Shown: one piece after another, positions 19,504 to 26,417 of the stretch
How the letters are laid out: every line of letters starts with the position of its first letter
Numbering within the stretch: the first letter of the stretch is position 1
NCBI GenBank assembly: GCA_035624355.1
Contig: DASPRQ010000046.1
Coordinates: forward strand, 1 to 45,559
Length of the DNA stretch: 45,559 nt
From: Usitatibacter sp035624355
GTDB taxonomy: Bacteria > Pseudomonadota > Gammaproteobacteria > Burkholderiales > Usitatibacteraceae
Reading direction: 5' to 3'
The notes under the pieces: model-generated
What the model was told of the DNA's origin: nothing
The model's input: only the letters and a program-made list of their open reading frames with translations
Database searches by the model: none
Position numbers and translations under genes: made by a program

Positions 19504-20075
19504 TGGCCGCGAAGCCGCCGGAGACCGGCGCCGACTTCACCGAGACCGAGGCTTCGACGCGCCTCGTCTTCGACGGGGGGCTCCTCAAGGTGCGCCGCGA
19601 CGACGTGCGCCTGCCGGGCGGGGCGGCGAGCGTGCGCGAGTACGTGGTCCATCCCGGCGCGGTGGTCATGCTCGCGTTCCTCGACGCGGACACGATCCTG
19701 CTCGAGCGCCAGTACCGCTACCCGAAGCGGCGCCACTTCATCGAGCTGCCGGCCGGGAAGCTCGAGCCGGACGAGCCGCCGCTCGCGACCGCGAAGCGCG
19801 AGCTCGTCGAGGAATGCGGCTACGAGGCGGCGCGCTGGTGGCGCATCGCGAAGCTGGACCCCTGCGTGGGCTACTCGACCGAGGTGATCGAGCTCTGGGG
19901 CGCGGCGGAGCTCACGCACGTGGGCCACCGGCCCGACGACGGCGAGCACCTCGAGAGCTTCCCCGCGCGGCTCGCCGACGCCCTGCGCTGGGTCCGCGAG
20001 GGCGTCATCACGGACACGAAGACCGCGCTGGGCCTGCTGTGGTGGGCGCAATGGGGCCGATTCCCGACCTCCTGA
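19503..20075 (+). CDS. NUDIX hydrolase, ADP-ribose pyrophosphatase type
   Basis: 190 residues with a complete Nudix box, GKLEPDEPPLATAKRELVEE followed by CGY (G-x5-E-x7-RE-x2-EE-x-G), near residues 96-118. The surrounding sequence (LLERQYRYPKRRHFIELPAG before the box, LDPCVGYSTEVIELWGA after it) matches the ADP-ribose pyrophosphatase group, which splits ADP-ribose into AMP and ribose-5-phosphate. A link with complex I is plausible because ADP-ribose arises from NAD breakdown, but that is inference. It overlaps nuoN by 1 nt and glpD by 25 nt. Confidence 0.88.
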   Translation: MAAKPPETGADFTETEASTRLVFDGGLLKVRRDDVRLPGGAASVREYVVHPGAVVMLAFLDADTILLERQYRYPKRRHFIELPAGKLEPDEPPLATAKRELVEECGYEAARWWRIAKLDPCVGYSTEVIELWGAAELTHVGHRPDDGEHLESFPARLADALRWVREGVITDTKTALGLLWWAQWGRFPTS

Positions 20076-21538
20076 TCGTCGGCGGCGGCATCAACGGCGC
20101 CGGCATCGCGCGCGACGCCGCCGGCCGCGGGCTTTCCGTGACGCTCGTCGAGCGCGGCGACCTCGCCTCGGCGACGAGCTCGGCGAGCTCCAAGCTCGTC
20201 CACGGGGGCCTGCGCTACCTCGAGCAGTACGAGTTCGGGCTCGTCCGCGAGGCGCTGCGCGAGCGCGAAGTGCTCCTGCGCCTCGCCCCGCACATCGTCC
20301 GCCCGCTCATGTTCGTGCTGCCCCACGCCCCCGGCATGCGGCCGGCGTGGATGCTGGGCGCGGGCCTGTGGCTCTACGACCACCTGGGCGGGCGCATCAC
20401 GCTGCCGGGCTCCAAGGCCGTGCGCTTTCCCCACGCGGAGTGGAGCGCGGGCCTGAAGGGCGAGTTCCGCTCGGGCTACGTGTACTCCGACTGCCGCGTG
20501 GACGACGCGCGCCTCACGGTCCTCAACGCGGTGGCCGCGCGGGAGAAAGGCGCCACGGTGCTCACGCGCACGCGCTTCGCCCGCGCCCGCCGCGTGGACG
20601 GCGTCTGGGAGGCGACCCTGGAGCCCGAGGGCGCGGCGCCGGTCACGCTGCGTGCCCGCGCCCTCGTGAACGCGGCCGGGCCCTGGGTCGTCGACGCGCT
20701 GGGCTGCATCGAGGGCGAGCGCATCGCGGACCGCGTGCGCCTGGTGAAGGGCAGCCACGTGGTCGTGCCCAAGGTGCACTCGCAGGGGCACGCCTACATC
20801 CTCCAGAATCCCGACGGCCGCGTCGTGTTCGTGATCCCCTACGAGAACCGCTTCAGCCTCATCGGCACCACCGACGTGGCGGTGGAGCGGCTCGAGGACT
20901 CGTGGCGCATCTCGCCCGAGGAGACGCGCTACCTGCTCGAGGCGGCGAACCGCTTCCTCGCCCGGCCGCTCGCCGAGTCCGACGTGGTCTGGAGCTACGC
21001 GGGCGTCCGCCCGCTCTACGACGACGGCTCGCGCGACCCCTCGAAGGTGACGCGCGAGTACGTGATCAAGCTCGACCGCGGGCCCGGCGGCGGGGAGGCG
21101 CCGTTGCTCACGATCTTCGGCGGCAAGATCACGACCTACCGCTCGCTCGCGGAAGAGGCGCTCGCGAAGCTCGAGCCGCTCTTCCCCGGCGCGAAGGGCC
21201 CGTGGACCGCCGGCGAGGTCCTGCCGGGCGGCGACGTCGGGCACTTCAACGCCTTCCGCGACGCGATGCACGCGGAGTACGACCGCCTGGGGCGCCGGCT
21301 CGTCGAGGGGGTCGTGCGCCGCCACGGCAGCCGCACGTCCCGCGTGCTGGGCGAGGCGCGCTCGCTCGCGGACCTCGGCCGGCACTTCGGCGCGGGCCTC
21401 ACGGAGCGCGAGGTGGAGTACCTCGTCGCCGAGGAGTGGGCCGCGAGGGCCGAGGACGTGCTGTGGCGGCGCACGAAGTGCGGGCTGCACATGGACGAGG
21501 CGGAGCGCGCGGCGGTGGACGCCTTCCTGCGGCGATGA
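20051..21538 (+). CDS. glpD: Aerobic glycerol-3-phosphate dehydrogenase (FAD, quinone-linked)
   Basis: Oxidises sn-glycerol-3-phosphate to DHAP and feeds electrons to quinone at the inner membrane. 495 residues, typical. The FAD Rossmann motif is GGGINGAG at 11-18, followed by SSASSKLVHGGLRYLEQYEF (near 45-64) and the C-terminal FGGKITTYRSLAEEAL signature. The ATG at 20051 puts the Rossmann fold about 10 residues from the start, as expected. It lies inside the 3' end of the NUDIX gene (25-nt overlap), so the two are coupled. The glpD stop overlaps the next gene in ATGA. No GlpR operator or glpFK genes are seen; expression probably follows the nuo unit. Confidence 0.96.
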   Translation: MGPIPDLLIVGGGINGAGIARDAAGRGLSVTLVERGDLASATSSASSKLVHGGLRYLEQYEFGLVREALREREVLLRLAPHIVRPLMFVLPHAPGMRPAWMLGAGLWLYDHLGGRITLPGSKAVRFPHAEWSAGLKGEFRSGYVYSDCRVDDARLTVLNAVAAREKGATVLTRTRFARARRVDGVWEATLEPEGAAPVTLRARALVNAAGPWVVDALGCIEGERIADRVRLVKGSHVVVPKVHSQGHAYILQNPDGRVVFVIPYENRFSLIGTTDVAVERLEDSWRISPEETRYLLEAANRFLARPLAESDVVWSYAGVRPLYDDGSRDPSKVTREYVIKLDRGPGGGEAPLLTIFGGKITTYRSLAEEALAKLEPLFPGAKGPWTAGEVLPGGDVGHFNAFRDAMHAEYDRLGRRLVEGVVRRHGSRTSRVLGEARSLADLGRHFGAGLTEREVEYLVAEEWAARAEDVLWRRTKCGLHMDEAERAAVDAFLRR

Positions 21539-22329
21539 GGCCCCTCGCGGAGTTCCCGCGCGCCGCCCGCGCGGCGGTGCGCGCGGTGCTCACCGACATC
21601 GACGACACGCTCACGACCGACGGGCGGCTGCACGCCGCGGCCTTCGCCGCGCTCGAGGGGCTGCGCGCGGCGGGGCTGCTCGTGGTGCCGGTCACCGGCC
21701 GCCCCGCCGGGTGGTGCGACCACATCGCGCGGATGTGGCCGGTGGACGCGGTCGTCGGAGAAAACGGGGCCTTCTGGTTCCGGCACGACGCGGCCGCCGG
21801 CAGGCTCGTGAAGCGCTACGTGATCGGGGATGCCGAGCGCGCGAGGCGCGCCGCGCGGCTGGGGCAGATCGCCGCGCGCGTCCTTCGGGAGGTGCCGGGC
21901 TGCGCGATCGCATCGGACCAGCCCTACCGCGAGGCCGACCTCGCCGTCGACTTCCGCGAGGACGTGGCCGAGCTTCCGCGCGCGGCGGTGGCGAGGATCG
22001 TCGCGATCATGGAGGAAGAGGGGCTCACCGCGAAGGTGAGCTCGATCCACGTGAACGGCTGGTTCGGGGGATACGACAAGCTTTCCACGACGCGCCTCAT
22101 GCTTCGCGAGGACTTCGCGATCGACGCCTCGGCCGAGCGCGCGCGGCTCGTCTTCGTCGGGGATTCCCCCAACGATCAGCCGATGTTCGCGTTCTTTCCG
22201 AACGCGGTCGGCGTGGCGAACGTGCGCGACATGGCCGACCTGATGACGGCGTTCCCCGCGTGGGTGACGCCCTCGCGGGGCTCGGCCGGGTTCGCCGAGC
22301 TCGCCGCGCTCCTCCTCGCCGCCCGCTGA
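21535..22329 (+). CDS. HAD-superfamily (type IIB) hydrolase coupled to glpD
   Basis: 264 residues, predicted cytoplasmic phosphatase. All four HAD motifs are visible: nucleophile Asp21 and acid Asp23 in DIDDT, Thr in PVTGRP, Lys in YDKL, and GDSPND. The large cap between motifs II and III is of the IIB (Cof-like, sucrose-phosphatase/mannosyl-phosphoglycerate-phosphatase-like) kind. The substrate cannot be read from sequence. Its ATG overlaps the glpD stop, so a phosphorylated C3 or sugar compound linked with glycerol-3-phosphate metabolism is a reasonable guess only. It is the last gene of the plus-strand run, converging on a minus-strand gene 28 nt away. Confidence 0.85.
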   Translation: MRPLAEFPRAARAAVRAVLTDIDDTLTTDGRLHAAAFAALEGLRAAGLLVVPVTGRPAGWCDHIARMWPVDAVVGENGAFWFRHDAAAGRLVKRYVIGDAERARRAARLGQIAARVLREVPGCAIASDQPYREADLAVDFREDVAELPRAAVARIVAIMEEEGLTAKVSSIHVNGWFGGYDKLSTTRLMLREDFAIDASAERARLVFVGDSPNDQPMFAFFPNAVGVANVRDMADLMTAFPAWVTPSRGSAGFAELAALLLAAR

Positions 22330-22330
22330 T

Positions 22331-22366
22331 CCCCGCCGCGGGGAGCGGCGCTTCCCGCTAGCCGCT
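22331..22366. terminator. Possible bidirectional hairpin between convergent genes
   Basis: Two short GC stems lie between the HAD gene and the convergent secreted-protein gene: CCCCG/CGGGG (22331-22335 with 22339-22343) and AGCGGC/GCCGCT (22344-22349 with 22361-22366, spanning the minus-strand stop). There is no T tract on either strand, so an intrinsic terminator is only a weak possibility. Confidence 0.25.
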
Positions 22367-22831
22367 GGTGAGCGATCCCGCGGGGGCGGGCGCGAGCTTC
22401 GCCCAGCGGAAGACGACGCGCTGCCGCTCGCCTCCGATCGTAACGGGCTTGGTGAAGCTCCACGACTGCCAGCGCGTGGTCACCGTGTAGTAGCCCGGGG
22501 GCAGCTTCGCGAGGAAGTACGGTCCGTCCGTGCGGCCCGAGAAGACCACCTTCCCGGACACGTCGCGGATCACCACCGGGTTGTCGAAGCGCACGCTCGC
22601 GCCCGCGCGGTCCCTCTCCACGAACACCACCTCGAGCGGGAAGTCGTGCGCGACGCGCTTCACCGACTCGGCTTCCGCGGGCGATCTCCCGCCCGTGAGG
22701 TACTCGATGCCCGCGGAGGTGTGCCGCTCGGGTGGAAGGTGGGCGAGGTAGGCCCGCGGCACCGTCGCCGAGGCCGTCGTCGCCAGGGCGGCGCCCGCCG
22801 CCATGGCGCATGCGGTGAAGATCCTTCTCAT
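22358..22831 (-). CDS. Small secreted protein, carboxypeptidase-regulatory-like fold
   Basis: 157 residues beginning with a signal peptide (MRRIFTACAMAAGAAL, then a small-residue ATTASA cleavage region near 22), so exported to the periplasm. The mature part resembles a carboxypeptidase-regulatory/transthyretin-like beta-sandwich: VVIRDVSGKVVFSGRTDGPY, followed by AKLPPGYYTVTTRW, which has the LPPGxYTV hallmark of that fold. No catalytic residues are recognised. The start at 22831 was chosen because AAAGGAGG lies 7 nt upstream and it yields the signal peptide. It follows the periplasmic protease gene by 41 nt on the same strand. Function unknown; a role in the periplasm beside the protease is inferred. 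Confidence 0.8.
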   Translation of the reverse strand: MRRIFTACAMAAGAALATTASATVPRAYLAHLPPERHTSAGIEYLTGGRSPAEAESVKRVAHDFPLEVVFVERDRAGASVRFDNPVVIRDVSGKVVFSGRTDGPYFLAKLPPGYYTVTTRWQSWSFTKPVTIGGERQRVVFRWAKLAPAPAGSLTSG

Positions 22832-22872
22832 GCATCGCCTCCTTTCGTCGTAGTCGCGACCCGGGCGCCGCC

Positions 22873-24369
22873 TCAGCCCAGGTCGATGGGCACGAAGAGC
22901 TGCCGGCCGTTGCGCTCGACGAGCAACGCCACGTGCTTGCCGCTCTTCTCGACCTGCCGGCGCAGCTCGCCCACCGAGCGCACCGCGCTGCCGTTGAGCG
23001 AGAGCACGACGTCGCCCGGCTGCACCCCGGCCTGGGCGGCCGCGCCGCTCACGTCCTCGACGAGGAGCCCGGGCTTGCCGTCGTTCTCCTGCATCTCCTC
23101 GGGGGAGAGCGGCCGCACCGTGAGCCCGAGGCGGTCGCCCGGGGTCTCGCCGGACGCGTTGGCCGCGAGGTTCCGGTCCGTTTCCTTGCCCGTGGCGACC
23201 GTGAGGGTCCTGTCGGCGTGGTCGCGCCAGACCTCCACCCTGGCCTTCTGGCCGGGCGGCGTGTTCGCCACGAGCAGCGGCAGGTCGGAGGAGCGCTCGA
23301 TCGGGTTGCCGTTGTACTCGAGGATGATGTCGCCCACCTTGATGCCGCCCTTGGCGGCGGGGCTGTCCGGGTCGACGGAGGCGACGAGCGCGCCGCGCGG
23401 CCGGTCGAGGCCGAACGAGTCGGCGAGCGTGGCGTTCACCTCCTGGATGGTCACGCCGAGGTGCCCGCGCGTGACGTGCCCGGTCTTCATCAGCTGGTCC
23501 TTCACGTTCATCGCGACCTCGATGGGGATCGCGAAGGACAGGCCCTGGAAGCCGCCGGTGCGCGTGTAGATCTGCGAGTTGATCCCGATCACCTGGCCCT
23601 CCAGGTTGAAGAGCGGCCCCCCGGAGTTGCCGGGGTTCACGGGGACGTCGGTCTGGATGAAAGGCACGTAGGTGTCGCCCGGGAGCGAGCGCGACTTGGC
23701 GCTCACGATGCCCGCGGTCACCGAGTTCTCGAACCCGTAGGGCGACCCGATCGCCACCACCCACTGCCCGACCTGAGCGTCGCGCGAGTTGCCGATCTGC
23801 ACCGTGGGCAGGCTCTTGGTGTCGATCTTGATGAGCGCGATGTCGCTCTCCTTGTCCGCGCCGATCACCTTCGCCCTGAACTCGCGCCGGTCGGTGAGGC
23901 GAACGTGCACCTGGGTCGCGTGGTCCACCACGTGCGCGTTGGTGAGGATGTAGCCGTCGGGGCTCACGATGAAGCCCGACCCCTCGCCGCGCATGGGGAC
24001 GGTGCCCTGCTGGAACTGCCGGAAGCCGCGGAAGAACTGGTAGAGGGGGTCGTGGGGGTCCATTCCCGGGATCTCGATCGGGGGGCCTTCCGTGACCTTG
24101 CTGCTCTCCTCGACGGTGATGTTCACGACCGCGGGGCCGTAGCGCTTGACGAGGTCGGTGAATCCGGTGAGCGGCAGGCCCGAGGCGACGGGGCTCGCGG
24201 CCGGGGCGGCAAGGCCCGCGGCCAGCGCCGGCGCCACGGCGCCTGCGGCCGCCGCCGGCTGGGCATGGGCGACCGCGTAGGGGCCTTCGAGGTGGCCCCG
24301 CCAGGCCGCCACGCCCCCGGCGATGAGGCCCGCCGCGACCAGCGTGGCGATGAGGGTCTTCGATTTCAT
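22873..24369 (-). CDS. DegP/DegQ (HtrA)-family periplasmic serine protease
   Basis: Envelope quality-control endopeptidase; 498 residues. An N-terminal signal segment or anchor (about 5-22) is followed by a low-complexity Ala/Pro linker to about 65. The trypsin-like domain has its triad at His146 (TNAHVV), Asp176 (SDIALIKI) and Ser249 (GNSGGPL). Two PDZ domains follow, at about 285-380 (GHLGVTIQEV) and 405-495 (LGLTVRPLS). An SD GGAGG lies just before the ATG. It is transcribed with a two-component system 77 nt upstream, and a tandem CTTAAG element sits 66-82 bp ahead of the start, suggesting control by that system. Family names DegP, DegQ and MucD cannot be separated from sequence alone. Confidence 0.95.
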   Translation of the reverse strand: MKSKTLIATLVAAGLIAGGVAAWRGHLEGPYAVAHAQPAAAAGAVAPALAAGLAAPAASPVASGLPLTGFTDLVKRYGPAVVNITVEESSKVTEGPPIEIPGMDPHDPLYQFFRGFRQFQQGTVPMRGEGSGFIVSPDGYILTNAHVVDHATQVHVRLTDRREFRAKVIGADKESDIALIKIDTKSLPTVQIGNSRDAQVGQWVVAIGSPYGFENSVTAGIVSAKSRSLPGDTYVPFIQTDVPVNPGNSGGPLFNLEGQVIGINSQIYTRTGGFQGLSFAIPIEVAMNVKDQLMKTGHVTRGHLGVTIQEVNATLADSFGLDRPRGALVASVDPDSPAAKGGIKVGDIILEYNGNPIERSSDLPLLVANTPPGQKARVEVWRDHADRTLTVATGKETDRNLAANASGETPGDRLGLTVRPLSPEEMQENDGKPGLLVEDVSGAAAQAGVQPGDVVLSLNGSAVRSVGELRRQVEKSGKHVALLVERNGRQLFVPIDLG

Positions 24370-24434
24370 GGTTCCTCCGTTGGCAATGGTTGCGACGGCC
24401 GCGAGGGCCGATGCAGGCAGTCTGGACGGGGCCG

Positions 24435-24451
24435 CTTAAGGGGGACTTAAG
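24435..24451 (-). promoter_or_regulatory. Tandem CTTAAG-N5-CTTAAG site (PmrA/QseB-type box) upstream of the HtrA-family protease
   Basis: Two perfect CTTAAG half-sites (24435-24440 and 24446-24451) are spaced by exactly 5 bp (11-bp period). This is the YTTAAK-N5-YTTAAK form known for PmrA/QseB-type response regulators. It overlaps the last codons of the histidine kinase gene and lies 66-82 bp before the protease ATG. A weak -10-like CAGACT (24424 to 24419, minus strand) begins 10 bp downstream, a spacing compatible with activation. The regulator encoded next door is of the QseB/PmrA type. Binding is inferred. Confidence 0.65.
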
Positions 24452-25742
24452 GAAAGGACACGCGCACGCGCAGTCCGGTTCCCTGCGCGGGATCGAGCAG
24501 CTCCACCCGGCCGCGGTGGCGCTCGGCGATGCGCCGCACGATGGCGAGCCCGAGGCCGCTGCCGCCTTCCAGGCCGGACGCGCCGCGGTAGAAGCGGTCG
24601 AAGACCCGCGCGCGCTCGGGCGTCGGGATGCCGGGGCCGGTGTCCTCCACCTCGAGGACGGCCCGGTCGGCCTCGCGGCGCGCGCGCACCGTGACGCGGC
24701 CGGCGGGCGTGTAGCGGATCGCGTTGTCGACGAGGTTGTCGAACAGCGTGCGCAGCGCCTCGCGGTCGCCCGCGACCGGGACCGGCGCGGAGGCCTCCAC
24801 GCCGAGCGCGAGGCCGCGCGCGGCGGCGGCGGGCTCCTGCGCGTGGGCCGCACCCTTCGCGAGCTCGGCGAGGTCCACGGTCGCCGCCGAATCGATCGGC
24901 ACGTCCGGATCCTGGCGCGCGAGGGCGAGCAGCTGCTCGACCCCCCGCGCGGCGCGAGCGATGCCCTCGCGCAGCATCGCGTGGGCCTTGTCGCGCTCGG
25001 CCCCGTCGTGGGCGCGCTCGGCGAGCTGCAGCTGCAGGCGCAGCGCCGTGAGCGGCGTGCGCAGCTCGTGCGCGGCGTCGGCGATGAAGTCGCGCTGCTG
25101 CGCGAGCGCGTTCCCGAGCCGCGCGAGCAGGCCGTTCAGCGCTTCCACCAGGGGCTCGATCTCCCCGGGGATGCCGGCGCCGCGGAGGGGCTCAAGGGAT
25201 TCGGGCGTGCGGCGCGCGACCGCCTGCGCCGCCGACTCGAGGAAGCGCAGCTCCCGTCCCACCAGCCGCCAGATGAGCAGGCCCATGAGGGGCAGCGCCA
25301 CGAGGAACGGGATCAGCGTGCGCCAGGCCGCGGCGAGCGCGAGCCGGGCGCGCTCCGAGAGCGGCTGCGCCACCTGGATGGTGAGGCCGCGCTGCTGGAT
25401 CGCGAACACCCGCCAGCGCCCCTCGGAGCCCTTCACGACGCTGAAGCCGATCTGCACGGCGCCGGGCACGTGCAGGCTCGGGTGCGAGTTGTACAGGCGC
25501 GTCCCGTCGGGCGCCCACACCTGGATCACGAAGTCGAACGCCTCCTCGCCCTGGAGCACCTCGGCGAGCTGGCTCGGCAGGTACGTCCGGTCGCGCAGCG
25601 TGAGCGCGAGCTGCCGCAGCTGGTAGTCGAAGAGCTCGTTCGCCTCGTCGCGCGCCTGGAAGAACACGACGGCGGCGGCGGCGAGCCCGCCCGCCAGCAC
25701 GCTCGACAGCAGCCACACGAGCAGGCGCTTGCGGATCGACAT
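24447..25742 (-). CDS. Two-component sensor histidine kinase, QseC/PmrB-like
   Basis: Inner-membrane sensor kinase; 431 residues. TM1 is at about 8-28, a periplasmic domain of about 110 residues (2CSK-N-like, with FDYQLRQLALTLRDR) follows, and TM2 is at about 142-162. The kinase core contains phosphoacceptor His225 in AAHELRTPLTALRL, the N box DNLVDNAIRYTP (about 335-346), G1 DTGPGI (367-372) and G2 GSGLGL (394-399), all intact. The start shares a base with the response-regulator stop (TGATG) and is preceded by AAGGA. The pair is therefore a cognate, coupled system. The stimulus is unknown; QseC/PmrB relatives sense envelope conditions or metals. Confidence 0.94.
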   Translation of the reverse strand: MSIRKRLLVWLLSSVLAGGLAAAAVVFFQARDEANELFDYQLRQLALTLRDRTYLPSQLAEVLQGEEAFDFVIQVWAPDGTRLYNSHPSLHVPGAVQIGFSVVKGSEGRWRVFAIQQRGLTIQVAQPLSERARLALAAAWRTLIPFLVALPLMGLLIWRLVGRELRFLESAAQAVARRTPESLEPLRGAGIPGEIEPLVEALNGLLARLGNALAQQRDFIADAAHELRTPLTALRLQLQLAERAHDGAERDKAHAMLREGIARAARGVEQLLALARQDPDVPIDSAATVDLAELAKGAAHAQEPAAAARGLALGVEASAPVPVAGDREALRTLFDNLVDNAIRYTPAGRVTVRARREADRAVLEVEDTGPGIPTPERARVFDRFYRGASGLEGGSGLGLAIVRRIAERHRGRVELLDPAQGTGLRVRVSFP

Positions 25743-26404
25743 CACCCGTCCTTCGCGAGGGCGTAGCCCAGGCCGCGCACGTTGCGGATGAGCGCCGGAT
25801 CGAGCTTGCGGCGCAGCGCGTGGATGTGCACCTCGACCGCGTTGCTGCCGATCTCCTGGTCCCACCCGTAGAGCCGTTCCTCGAGCTGGGCGCGCGACAG
25901 GAACGCGCCGGGCCGGTCTGCGAGCGCCTCGAGCAGCGCGTACTCGCGCGCCGAGAGCGCCACCTCGCGGCCCTTCCAGCGCACCTGGCGCGCGGCCGTG
26001 TCGATCTCGAGCTCGCCCACGCGCAGCGCCGCGGTCGAGCGCCCCGCGCGCCGCCGCAGCACCGCGCGCACGCGGGCGGCGAGCTCGTCGAGGTCGAAGG
26101 GCTTCACGAGGTAGTCGTCGGCGCCCGCGTCCAGTCCCGCCACCCGGTCGGAGACCGCGTCGCGCGCCGTGATGACGAGCACGGGAACGTCGTTGCGGCG
26201 CAGCCGCAGGGTCCTCAGCACGGCGAGGCCGTCGCGCCGGGGCAGCCCCAGGTCGAGCAGCACCAGGTCGTAGACACCGTTCGCCGCGGCGGCCTCGGCC
26301 TGCGCGCCGTCGCGCACCCAGTCCACGACGTGCCCCTCCTGGCGCAGGCCCTCCCGCGCGGCCGCGCCGATCATGGCGTCGTCCTCGACGAGCAGCAGGC
26401 GCAC
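25742..26404 (-). CDS. OmpR-family response regulator, QseB/PmrA type
   Basis: 220 residues. The receiver has acidic Asp8 and Asp9, phosphoacceptor Asp51 (LLDLGLP), Thr79 and Lys101 (VKPFDLDEL). The C-terminal winged helix ends with LYGWDQEIGSNAVEVHIHAL, the recognition-helix pattern of the QseB/PmrA subgroup. The start is a GTG at 26404, with AAGGA 7 nt upstream; the same 12-mer (GCGAAGGACGGG) also precedes the kinase start, so the two genes share a translation-initiation block. It begins 13 nt after the upstream hybrid sensor gene. Likely target: the tandem CTTAAG site ahead of the protease gene. Confidence 0.95.
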   Translation of the reverse strand: MRLLLVEDDAMIGAAAREGLRQEGHVVDWVRDGAQAEAAAANGVYDLVLLDLGLPRRDGLAVLRTLRLRRNDVPVLVITARDAVSDRVAGLDAGADDYLVKPFDLDELAARVRAVLRRRAGRSTAALRVGELEIDTAARQVRWKGREVALSAREYALLEALADRPGAFLSRAQLEERLYGWDQEIGSNAVEVHIHALRRKLDPALIRNVRGLGYALAKDG

Positions 26405-26417
26405 GGCCCGTCCTTCG

